Shown in pieces: positions 6,951 through 14,139 of a stretch of DNA of 18,266 nt. The translations under genes and the position numbers were made by a program. Under the pieces are notes generated by a model, which was not told where the DNA came from, made no database searches, and worked only from the letters and a program-made list of their open reading frames with translations. Within the stretch, counting starts at the first letter, position 1. Each line of letters opens with the position of its first letter. This DNA comes from CAZNFR01 sp964572225 (GTDB lineage: Bacteria > Bacteroidota > Bacteroidia > Bacteroidales > GCA-2748055): the NCBI GenBank assembly GCA_964572225.1, contig CAZNFR010000071.1, positions 1 through 18,266 on the forward strand. Reading direction: 5' to 3'.

Positions 6951-7018
6951 AATTGTTCATCCTTTCATATCCTAATATTAATTCTTAAAAACTCAGGGTA
7001 AAACCATTAAAAAAATCC

Positions 7019-7026
7019 TATTTTTG
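7019..7026 (+). promoter_or_regulatory. -7 box for the sugar permease-kinase pair
   Basis: TATTTTTG is a full match to TAnnTTTG, 28 bases before the ATG at 7055. No clear -33 TTG is seen at 17-21 bases upstream. Confidence 0.55.
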
Positions 7027-7054
7027 CAGCTTTCCTTATTTCAAAACCCAGACT

Positions 7055-8533
7055 ATGGCCACATCCAGTTCACCGGCAATGGGATCCCCAACCACCGCTG
7101 CCAGCAATGATGGTAATACCCGTTCCGCCTTTATTGTCCTAACCATCCTGTTCTTTATGTGGGGGTTTATAACCTGCATGAACGATATCCTAATTCCCTT
7201 TCTTAAAAAAGTGTTTGAATTGGATTACGATAAAGCCATGCTGGTCCAAATGGCCTTCTTTGGCGCCTATTTCATCGGATCCCTAATATACTTCATTATC
7301 TCCTCCTCTGCCGGTGATCCCATCCACAAAATCGGCTATAAGAACGGAATTCTTATCGGTCTTTTCCTTAGCGCCATCGGCTGTGCCATGTTCTATCCTG
7401 CCGCAGAAATGAGGGTTTTCGGGATTTTTCTTGCCGGACTCTTCATCCTCGGACTCGGTTTTACCATGCTTCAAATCGCAGCCAACCCGTATATCGCCAT
7501 TCTGGGTAATCCTGAAGGGGCCTCTTCAAGACTAAACCTTTCCCAGGGTTTTAATTCCTTCGGAACTACCATCGCCCCGATAGTTGGAGGTTATTTTGTC
7601 TTTCATTATTTTGCCCATTTCGGAAAAACTATTCTCGATAACGATGGAAACCCCATCACCAGCGATATGGGCCAGCCCCTAACCGCCTGGAGCGTTCAGA
7701 TCCCATACCTGGTCTTTGCCGGGATATTCCTCCTCCTGGCCGTCCTTATCTTCTTTACCAAGCTCCCCCGGTTTAGCGAAGGACAGGACATAGAGAGAAA
7801 TGCAGGTGCTCTGAAATATCGGAACCTGGTACTGGGTTTCGTGGCCATTTTCATGTACGTAGGGGCCGAAGTTAGTATCGGAAGCTTCTTTATTAATTAT
7901 GCATGGGAAATCGTCGACTTCCCGGAAATGCTCGCCAAATCCTACCTGGCTTTCTATTGGGGAGGAGCCATGATCGGCCGGTTTATCGGTGCCATCTCCC
8001 TCTCCTCTAAAGTGAGCCCTTCCAATAAATTGCTGGGTATGATCGCTACCGCTGTACTTGGTTATGCCCTTATCTATTTTATTGTTTATATTGAAAGTCC
8101 CGACGGATTCCCATTCCGGAACGTCTGGCCCTTTGCTGCCTTCCTTGTCGTGAATTTCTTCGCTTTCCGACTGGGCAGGTCCCTTCCGGCAAGAACCCTA
8201 ATGATATTCGCCTTCATTAATATTGCCATGCTTGCCGTAACTATGGCATCAGGCGGACTATTCTCACTTTGGTTCATTATCGGAATAGGATTGTTTAACT
8301 CAATCATGTGGTCCAACATTTTTACCCTTGCCATTCGTGACCTGGGCAAATATACCAGTCAGGGATCTTCCATCCTCATTATGGGGATTCTCGGGGGTGC
8401 CCTTCTTCCCTTCTTCCAGGGACTCCTGGCCAAAAACCTGGGTGCTATACATTATTCATTTATTATTCCCCTTCTGGCGTATATCTATCTTGGCTATTAC
8501 GGCTGGAAAGGATATATTCCGCGGAAATTTTAA
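7055..8533 (+). CDS. Sugar MFS transporter, FGHS family (GluP-like glucose/galactose permease)
   Basis: A 492-residue protein with a polar Ala/Ser/Thr-rich tail (1-23), then about twelve membrane segments. The first, FFMWGFITCMNDILIPFLKK (33-52), carries D44, equivalent to the proton-linked Asp of FucP. The segment LGLGFTMLQIAANPYIAILG (132-151) has Gln140 where fucose permease FucP has the essential Glu, and continues into EGASSRLNLSQGFNSFGTTIAP. That pattern is what I know from the GluP glucose/galactose branch rather than FucP, so a hexose/proton symporter or facilitator of the inner membrane is the best reading. The start at 7055 fits the -7 box; the ATG at residue 9 is less likely. A ROK kinase gene follows 12 bases after the stop, so imported sugar can be phosphorylated at once. 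The length is longer than usual because of a 25-residue loop near 190-213. Confidence 0.9.
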   Translation: MATSSSPAMGSPTTAASNDGNTRSAFIVLTILFFMWGFITCMNDILIPFLKKVFELDYDKAMLVQMAFFGAYFIGSLIYFIISSSAGDPIHKIGYKNGILIGLFLSAIGCAMFYPAAEMRVFGIFLAGLFILGLGFTMLQIAANPYIAILGNPEGASSRLNLSQGFNSFGTTIAPIVGGYFVFHYFAHFGKTILDNDGNPITSDMGQPLTAWSVQIPYLVFAGIFLLLAVLIFFTKLPRFSEGQDIERNAGALKYRNLVLGFVAIFMYVGAEVSIGSFFINYAWEIVDFPEMLAKSYLAFYWGGAMIGRFIGAISLSSKVSPSNKLLGMIATAVLGYALIYFIVYIESPDGFPFRNVWPFAAFLVVNFFAFRLGRSLPARTLMIFAFINIAMLAVTMASGGLFSLWFIIGIGLFNSIMWSNIFTLAIRDLGKYTSQGSSILIMGILGGALLPFFQGLLAKNLGAIHYSFIIPLLAYIYLGYYGWKGYIPRKF

Positions 8534-8545
8534 CCTGTAGTGATT

Positions 8546-9493
8546 ATGAAAGAAGCTGTTATTGGATTTGATATTGGAGGAACCTACACAAAATATGGTT
8601 TTGTAACGAGAGACGGAGAAATTATGAACGAGGGATCGGTGGCAACCGGCAGGCACAGCAATGTCCCGGATTTTGTAAAAGATCTCAAAAATACCCTGGA
8701 TGCAGAAATCAAAAACAATTTTGCCATCAAGGGCATAGGAATAGGTGCACCAAACGGGAACTACTACCGCGGAACAGTCGAATATGCCCCTAACCTCAAA
8801 TGGAAAGGGGTGATTCCCCTCAAACAATATTTCGAAGATAATTTTGGAGTACCCGCCAGCGTTACCAACGACGCCAATGCAGCTGCTTTAGGTGAAATGC
8901 TTTACGGAAACGCCCGTGGAATGAAGGATTTTATCATGATCACCCTGGGAACCGGACTCGGCAGCGGGATTGTAGCCAACGGCGAAATGGTATACGGCCA
9001 CGACGGATTTGCAGGTGAACTCGGACATATCAACGCTATCCCCGATGGAAGAAAATGTGGTTGCGGACGAAAGGGATGTCTTGAAACCTATGCAAGCGCC
9101 ACCGGGATCGTCAGAACCGTTTTCGAACTGATCGCCAGCGAAAACCTGGAAACCGAACTCAGCTGCTTCGGAGAACTGGAGCTTGAAGCCAAACATATCA
9201 GCATCGCAGCCCACAACGGGGATAAACTTGCCCTCATGGCCTTTGATAAAACCGCAAGAATACTCGGAATGAAACTGGCCGATGCCGTGGCAACCACCAG
9301 TCCGGAAGCCATCTTTATTTTCGGCGGACTCGCAGCGGCGGGGGATCTGATCATGAAACCCACAGAAAAATACCTCAACGAATACCTTTTGCCGATCTAT
9401 AAAAACAAGGTGAAATTGATGCCGTCAGCCCTTCAGGATAAAAATATTGCAGTTATGGGTGCAGCTGCGCTTAAATGGAAAGAACTGGCATGA
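8546..9493 (+). CDS. ROK family sugar kinase (glucokinase-like)
   Basis: A 315-residue ROK protein lacking the DNA-binding domain of ROK repressors, so a kinase. The phosphate loop is DIGGTYTK (9-16), the catalytic Asp is D109 in TNDANAA, and GTGLGSG is at 135-141. GELGH at 157-161 and CGCGRKGCLE at 171-180 provide H161, C171, C173 and C178 for the structural zinc. IFGG at 258-261 is the second ATP-site motif. The likely reaction is ATP-dependent 6-phosphorylation of glucose or a related hexose or N-acetylhexosamine; the substrate is not decided by motifs. I chose ATG 8546; a GTG at 8540 in frame would add two residues. Twelve bases separate it from the permease gene, so it forms a transport-phosphorylation operon. 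Its stop is 4 bases from the end of the convergent lipoprotein gene. Confidence 0.92.
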   Translation: MKEAVIGFDIGGTYTKYGFVTRDGEIMNEGSVATGRHSNVPDFVKDLKNTLDAEIKNNFAIKGIGIGAPNGNYYRGTVEYAPNLKWKGVIPLKQYFEDNFGVPASVTNDANAAALGEMLYGNARGMKDFIMITLGTGLGSGIVANGEMVYGHDGFAGELGHINAIPDGRKCGCGRKGCLETYASATGIVRTVFELIASENLETELSCFGELELEAKHISIAAHNGDKLALMAFDKTARILGMKLADAVATTSPEAIFIFGGLAAAGDLIMKPTEKYLNEYLLPIYKNKVKLMPSALQDKNIAVMGAAALKWKELA

Positions 9494-9497
9494 TTGA

Positions 9498-11309
9498 CTA
9501 CCAGTCGAATTGATGCTTGATTTCCATCTCCCAGTTTGATCTTACCGTAATGTCTCCCTTATAATAATCCACCCTTTCCGGCTGCCTGTATTCTATATAT
9601 TTACCTGTATCCCAGATGCCATTCCCATTCCGGTCATCAATGAATTTAACCTTGTAGGAAGCAGCCTTGAGAAAAGTGAACTCTACCGGTTCATTTTGAG
9701 TGATCTGCTTCTCCTTCAATACATTCTCCTTGTTATCCATTAATTGAACAATGACCGGATTCACGATGGAATCCAGCACCGTTACCGTTAACTGCCCGTA
9801 GTAAGACTCTTCCCGGATCTTGAACCTCACATCAATGGTATCATTGCTCAATCCGTAAATATCTCTGAAGGCCCCCGGATAAGCAATAAAATGATAACTT
9901 TTTTCCGGGATCCAGTCCTTGGTAAATTTTAAGCTGACAAAATCCGTACTGTCGCGCTCCAACCGGTATTCCTCCCTGAGCTTCAGGGTATCCTGTATAC
10001 CCGTAAACACAATCCGGGAAGTGTCAAATTCAGCCAGGGGAGTAGCGGAAATAAACTCAGGAACTGCATTCAACTCAACCGTCGCATTCTTCCGAAAAGT
10101 TTGTATATCAAGATGTTTTTCCGTTTCCTTAACTTCTTTCCTGCTACGGCCGGCTCGGGGTTCCCGGTAAACAAAAAAGAGACTGTCGACCTTGGTAACC
10201 GGGTTATCAAGACTGTCACGAACCGTATACTGCAGACTAAGCAATATGGAATCCTGCATAATTACTGTCGAATCGGAAATCCATAAAGCAAAAGAATCGC
10301 GGTCCATACTCGCCTGCTCCAGGTACCAATCTTCTCCTGGGGGATCCAGGGAACGGTATACAAAACTATCCGTCACAGGACGATTAAAGCTGAATTCAAT
10401 CCTGTTCCTCTGATTCCTCCGGTTATCCGAAAGAAACTGAATAAGGTTTTCCTCCTCAAAAAGAAAAAGATCTACCATCAGTCCGGATGGGGCCTTCTTT
10501 CCGGAAGGCTGGGCAATGCTGTCAATCTCTTCAATCGTAAAAGACTCAAGTACACTTTTATCAGAAACGGTATCAGATATTATGCTGTCTTTTTCATTCT
10601 CCACAATCCTTGAAAAGAATTCAGGATCAATGATCACGGTGCTGTCGAGAAAGGCAATCTTTTCGTTAGGTAAATCGAAAAGGAAATTGTTGTTCACATC
10701 CTGAAGAGCAAACAACTTAAAGGTGTCGGCTTTCATATTATTAATCCGGTACAAACCCTCCTCATCCGTTTTACCAATGTACACAGGAATCTCTTTGAAA
10801 ACGACCGAATCATAAATCGTATCGTAAAGCATAACAGTCACAGGATCTTCAGGAGGAGTAAGATCGAAGGCTTTCAGCAGATTTCCGCCAATACTCAGGG
10901 AATCCAGAAAATCGCCCGTGGAAAAAACAAATTCATAATTCCTGAGAATGTTCCCTTCATTATTGTCGGTGATGGACTCGCCGAAATTAAAAGTATAGGT
11001 AGTGTTGGGTTTGAGCTCATTGTTTACATCAATGATCAGACTCTTCCCCCGCAGTCTTACATCCGGCTTCTCCTCCAAAGGCGGGGATACAACCAGCTCC
11101 TGATTCACATTATCAAGCACGATAAACTCATCGAAAGCAATCTCAATCCTGTCCCGGTTAAAATTCAGAGAATAATTCTCAGGGGTACTGGACAGAACCA
11201 GCGGAGGGTCCTCATCCCTTACCCCCCCGGTAAGTGAACCCATCTTGGCACAACGGGAAAAAACCATGAAGAGGAGAAGCAAAATAATATAGGCTGAAAA
11301 AAATCTCAA
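9498..11309 (-). CDS. Big_5 (Ig-like) domain lipoprotein
   Basis: A 603-residue protein with a hydrophobic signal peptide (residues 5-18) ending in FSRC, lipidation Cys at 20. Arg at -1 is unusual for a lipobox. The segment RDEDPP at 31-36 leads into a Big_5/SbsA-type Ig-like domain (about 35-132, ending YEFVFSTGD). A beta-rich region resembling carboxypeptidase-regulatory-like folds follows, with a repeated Asp/Asn-rich calcium-loop-like motif: DVNNNFLFD at 204-212 and DDRNGNGIWD at 558-567. The architecture is a familiar Bacteroidota envelope protein of unknown function. No acidic cluster directly follows the Cys, so the known Bacteroidota surface-export signal is not obvious and periplasmic retention is possible. 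The start appears to be TTG at 11309: an in-frame stop lies nine bases upstream, and the first in-frame ATG (residue 15) would destroy the signal peptide. It is divergent from lgt. Confidence 0.85.
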   Translation of the reverse strand: MRFFSAYIILLLLFMVFSRCAKMGSLTGGVRDEDPPLVLSSTPENYSLNFNRDRIEIAFDEFIVLDNVNQELVVSPPLEEKPDVRLRGKSLIIDVNNELKPNTTYTFNFGESITDNNEGNILRNYEFVFSTGDFLDSLSIGGNLLKAFDLTPPEDPVTVMLYDTIYDSVVFKEIPVYIGKTDEEGLYRINNMKADTFKLFALQDVNNNFLFDLPNEKIAFLDSTVIIDPEFFSRIVENEKDSIISDTVSDKSVLESFTIEEIDSIAQPSGKKAPSGLMVDLFLFEEENLIQFLSDNRRNQRNRIEFSFNRPVTDSFVYRSLDPPGEDWYLEQASMDRDSFALWISDSTVIMQDSILLSLQYTVRDSLDNPVTKVDSLFFVYREPRAGRSRKEVKETEKHLDIQTFRKNATVELNAVPEFISATPLAEFDTSRIVFTGIQDTLKLREEYRLERDSTDFVSLKFTKDWIPEKSYHFIAYPGAFRDIYGLSNDTIDVRFKIREESYYGQLTVTVLDSIVNPVIVQLMDNKENVLKEKQITQNEPVEFTFLKAASYKVKFIDDRNGNGIWDTGKYIEYRQPERVDYYKGDITVRSNWEMEIKHQFDW

Positions 11310-11330
11310 TGAAGTTTAGTTTACAAAACG

Positions 11331-11338
11331 CAAAATTA
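11331..11338 (-). promoter_or_regulatory. -7 box for the Big_5 lipoprotein gene
   Basis: On the minus strand TAATTTTG fully matches TAnnTTTG, 21 bases before the TTG start at 11309. This supports the unusual start codon, because the transcript would begin too close to the gene for any start further upstream. No -33 element is evident. Confidence 0.55.
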
Positions 11339-11443
11339 CAAACTTATATTCTTTCTGCATGGGTTGAAAATCGTTTTATTCCAAAAAAACCTCCAAGTTT
11401 CAACGCATTAAAGTGCTGACCTACGGGAAAAATTTCCTAAGTT

Positions 11444-11451
11444 TACGTTTG
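11444..11451 (+). promoter_or_regulatory. -7 box for lgt
   Basis: TACGTTTG fully matches TAnnTTTG and lies 20 bases before the lgt ATG at 11472. Together with the opposite box at 11331-11338 it makes 11310-11471 a divergent promoter region of 162 bases. The space between the two boxes shows no clear operator. Confidence 0.55.
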
Positions 11452-11471
11452 TTTTCTAAAACCCTGATATC

Positions 11472-12341
11472 ATGATCCTGCAAAGCATAACCTGGGACGT
11501 CGATCCCTGGCTCGTTCAATTTGGCGATAACTTTGGAATCCGCTGGTACGGACTCCTTTTTGCCAGCGCCTTTCTCTTCGGGTACATCATCTTTAACCGC
11601 TTTTTCAAAAAACAGGGGCTTTCAACCGAAAGACTGGATCAGCTTACCATCTACGTGGCTATTGGTACCATAATCGGAGCACGCCTGGGTCACTGCTTCT
11701 TTTACGATGCAGAGTATTACCTGGAAAATCCCTTGGAAATCCTGATGATCTGGAAAGGAGGCCTCGCCAGTCACGGTGGCGCAATCGGGATCCTCATCGC
11801 CCTCTACCTCTACGTCAAAAAAACCAAAATATCCTTCCTCTGGATCATCGACCGGCTAAGTGTTGTGGCCGCCCTCGGCGGATTCTTTATCCGCATGGGA
11901 AACCTCATGAACTCCGAGATCTACGGTAAACCCACCGACCTGCCCTGGGGCTTCAAATTTATCAGGGACAAAAGCCGGGTCAATTTTTACGATCCCCAAA
12001 CCGGCGAGCTCCTCGGACAACACCTGCCCTGCCATCCTACCCAGATCTACGAGGGACTCAGCTATCTGCTCATCTTTGTGGTCCTGTTCTGGATTATCCG
12101 CAAATACGGTCAGAGGCTGAAGGAAGGGGTCGTCTTTTCCTGGTTCCTGATCTCCGTGTTCGCCGCCCGTTTCTTCATCGAATATCTCAAGTTCGAACAG
12201 TCGGATTTTGAAGTCGACCTGATCAACCAACTCGGACTCAATATGGGACAGATCCTAAGTATTCCCTTTGTCCTTCTGGGTGTGGGACTCCTCCTGTATC
12301 TCAGGAAGAAGGGCAAATATACCCCGGAAGCAAAAAAATAA
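11472..12341 (+). CDS. lgt: Prolipoprotein diacylglyceryl transferase
   Basis: A 289-residue inner-membrane enzyme that transfers diacylglycerol from phosphatidylglycerol to the lipobox cysteine of prolipoproteins, the first step of lipoprotein maturation. Diagnostic segments are RWYGL at 24-28 (Y26), GARLGH at 69-74, the signature GGLASHGGAIG at 96-106 with the essential His101, GFFIRMGNLMNSEIYG at 137-152 (R141), HPTQIYE at 188-194, and RFFIEYLK at 233-240 (R233). About seven membrane segments are visible and the length is normal (E. coli protein about 291). It is divergent from a large lipoprotein gene that would be one of its substrates, and is followed by a hairpin-plus-T-tract terminator, so it is probably monocistronic. 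Confidence 0.97.
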   Translation: MILQSITWDVDPWLVQFGDNFGIRWYGLLFASAFLFGYIIFNRFFKKQGLSTERLDQLTIYVAIGTIIGARLGHCFFYDAEYYLENPLEILMIWKGGLASHGGAIGILIALYLYVKKTKISFLWIIDRLSVVAALGGFFIRMGNLMNSEIYGKPTDLPWGFKFIRDKSRVNFYDPQTGELLGQHLPCHPTQIYEGLSYLLIFVVLFWIIRKYGQRLKEGVVFSWFLISVFAARFFIEYLKFEQSDFEVDLINQLGLNMGQILSIPFVLLGVGLLLYLRKKGKYTPEAKK

Positions 12342-12343
12342 AC

Positions 12344-12372
12344 CCAATACCTAAAAGCGGGTATGGTTTTTT
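12344..12372 (+). terminator. Intrinsic terminator after lgt
   Basis: CC-A-ATACC (12344-12351) pairs with GGTAT-GG (12360-12366), one bulged A, with an eight-base loop, followed directly by six T residues (12367-12372). It begins 2 bases after the lgt stop and ends before the -7 box of the metal operon. Confidence 0.65.
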
Positions 12373-12385
12373 GATCCCTGACCCT

Positions 12386-12393
12386 TATTTTTG
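12386..12393 (+). promoter_or_regulatory. -7 box for the metal-transport operon
   Basis: TATTTTTG fully matches TAnnTTTG and lies 18 bases before the ATG at 12412. It overlaps an in-frame TTG at 12391, which rules that codon out as a start. No obvious dyad for a metal-responsive repressor is seen around it. Confidence 0.55.
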
Positions 12394-12411
12394 CATCTTA
12401 AACTCTTATTT

Positions 12412-13239
12412 ATGAGCGGACAGGAACTCGAACATTCGACCATTCTTTTTGCGTTTATGCTGACACTCTTCGCCGGACTTTCAACCGGCATCGGCAGTGC
12501 CCTGGCATTCTTTACCCGATCAACCAACACAAAATTCCTTTCCGTCTCCCTGGGTTTCTCCGCGGGGGTGATGATCTATGTCTCCATGGTTGAGATTATG
12601 CAGAAAGCCAGAGCCTCCCTGGAAGTGGTCTACGATGAAAAAACAGCAGCCATCTACACAGTAATCGCCTTTTTTGCCGGAATTACCTTCATCGCAATCA
12701 TTGATAAACTCATCCCCTCGGCCGAAAATCCACACGAGGTGAGAATGGTGGAGGAGGTAGCCAAAAACGGAAAAAGCAAAAATAACTCCAAGCTCTACCG
12801 CATGGGAGTCTTCACCGCACTAGCCATCGCTATTCATAACTTTCCGGAAGGACTGGCCACTTTTGCAGCCGGACTTACCGATCCGGGAATCGCAATTCCC
12901 ATTGCCGTGGCCATCGCCATCCACAACATCCCCGAAGGCATTGCCGTCTCCGTACCCATTTCCTATGCAACCGGAAACAAGAAAAAAGCCTTCCTGCTCT
13001 CTTTTCTTTCCGGACTCGCAGAACCCCTGGGCGCCATCATCGGGTATTTTATCCTCTTTTCCTTCTTTAACGAAGTGGTCTTTGGTTTACTATTTGCCGG
13101 AGTGGCCGGCATCATGGTGTTTATCTCCCTCGATGAACTCCTGCCCACCGCCCGTGAATACGGAGAACATCATCTTTCGGTTTACGGATTGATTGCAGGA
13201 ATGGGAGTCATGGCCATAAGCCTTTTACTTTTCATGTGA
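12412..13239 (+). CDS. zupT: ZIP family metal transporter (ZupT-like)
   Basis: A 275-residue inner-membrane protein with about eight hydrophobic segments. The two ZIP metal-site helices are intact: HNFPEGLATF from residue 142 (H142, N143, E146) and HNIPEGIAVS from 171 (H171, N172, E175). SGLAEPLGA (200-208), the DELLP segment at 241-245 and HH at 253-254 are also typical of the ZupT/GufA group. A short charged loop (about 105-130) separates the two halves. ZIP proteins move Zn2+, Fe2+ or Mn2+ toward the cytoplasm. The start is ATG 12412; the in-frame TTG at 12391 lies in the promoter. The stop codon TGA overlaps the start of the next gene, a CDF exporter, so translation is probably coupled. 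Placing an importer with two exporters is unusual. Confidence in family is high; direction and metal are inferred. Confidence 0.93.
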   Translation: MSGQELEHSTILFAFMLTLFAGLSTGIGSALAFFTRSTNTKFLSVSLGFSAGVMIYVSMVEIMQKARASLEVVYDEKTAAIYTVIAFFAGITFIAIIDKLIPSAENPHEVRMVEEVAKNGKSKNNSKLYRMGVFTALAIAIHNFPEGLATFAAGLTDPGIAIPIAVAIAIHNIPEGIAVSVPISYATGNKKKAFLLSFLSGLAEPLGAIIGYFILFSFFNEVVFGLLFAGVAGIMVFISLDELLPTAREYGEHHLSVYGLIAGMGVMAISLLLFM

Positions 13240-14138
13240 TGATGGAAAAAACAAATACGGAAAAACGAAAAAGAAAAAACCTGCTCATTGCCACCCTGCT
13301 AAACCTGGTGATATCGGTGGCCGAACTGTTCGGGGGCATCCTCTCCGGAAGCCTCGCCCTCTTCTCCGATGCCCTTCATAACCTCGGTGATGCCTTTTCT
13401 ACCTTCATCGCCTGGATAGCCCTCAAAATTGCCGGCAGGGAGAGTACCCCATCACGTACCTTCGGCTACCGGCGGATAGAAATTCTCGCAGCCCTGCTGA
13501 ATTCCATTATTCTCATCGGAATCACGGCCTACCTGTTTTTTGAAGCCGCCGAAAGACTCCGGGATCCACAATCCATCAAAACCGGTCTAATGATGACCGT
13601 AGCGGTGATCGGTCTTATTGCCAACCTGGTGGCAGTCTATATTCTTCACAAAGACTCCCGCTCCAACCTGAACGTAAAAGCCGCATACCTTCACCTTATC
13701 GGCGACAGCCTTTCATCGGTAGTAGTCATCCTGGGGGCAGTCCTCATTCATTTCTTTTCCATTTACTGGATCGATCCCCTTATCACCTTCCTGATCGGTG
13801 CCTATATCCTCTACGAAGCGTTCCGGATTCTTGATGAAACCCTGAAAATCCTCATGCAGAATACTCCCGCAAGCCTCAACCTGAACGAGATCAAAAAAGT
13901 GGTTGAAAAGGACGAAAGGATACGCACCATCCATCATATCCATGCCTGGAGTCTTACCGATAACCGTATATATTTTGAGGCACACGTGAACCTGATGAAC
14001 GATATTCCCATTTCAACCGTTGATAAAATACGGACTGAGATAGAAAAAACCCTGAAAAAGGATTTTGATGTGTACCACACCACCCTCCAGTTTGAATTTA
14101 AAGGGTGTGAAGAAGAGTTAATTAAACAATCGGATTGA
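13239..14138 (+). CDS. Cation diffusion facilitator (CzcD/ZitB-like Zn efflux)
   Basis: A 299-residue proton-coupled exporter of Zn2+ (possibly Co2+ or Cd2+) from the cytoplasm. The transport site is the HxxxD pair in two helices: H47-D51 in SDALHNLGDAF (TM2) and H152-D156 in LHLIGDSLSS (TM5), the combination associated with zinc preference. Six membrane segments lie before about residue 200, followed by a cytoplasmic dimerisation domain with HHIHAW (232-237), H249 and H280 as regulatory metal ligands. No long His-rich loop is present, as is usual in bacterial members. The start ATG at 13239 overlaps the TGA of the ZIP gene; ATG 13242 is equally possible and shortens it by one residue. The next gene begins one base after its stop. 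So this is the middle gene of a tight operon. Confidence 0.93.
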   Translation: MMEKTNTEKRKRKNLLIATLLNLVISVAELFGGILSGSLALFSDALHNLGDAFSTFIAWIALKIAGRESTPSRTFGYRRIEILAALLNSIILIGITAYLFFEAAERLRDPQSIKTGLMMTVAVIGLIANLVAVYILHKDSRSNLNVKAAYLHLIGDSLSSVVVILGAVLIHFFSIYWIDPLITFLIGAYILYEAFRILDETLKILMQNTPASLNLNEIKKVVEKDERIRTIHHIHAWSLTDNRIYFEAHVNLMNDIPISTVDKIRTEIEKTLKKDFDVYHTTLQFEFKGCEEELIKQSD

Positions 14139-14139
14139 T

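Noticed and set aside
6684..7001. Plus-strand frame of 105 codons overlapping the end of rfbF
   Set aside because: It overlaps rfbF in another frame over half its length, its product has no recognisable features, and it spans the probable terminator.
8540..8545. GTG start for the ROK kinase
   Set aside because: ATG 8546 in the same frame is a stronger codon and gives the usual short N-terminus before the DIGGT motif.
12391..12411. TTG start adding seven residues to the ZIP transporter
   Set aside because: The codon overlaps the TATTTTTG box and would precede the transcript start.
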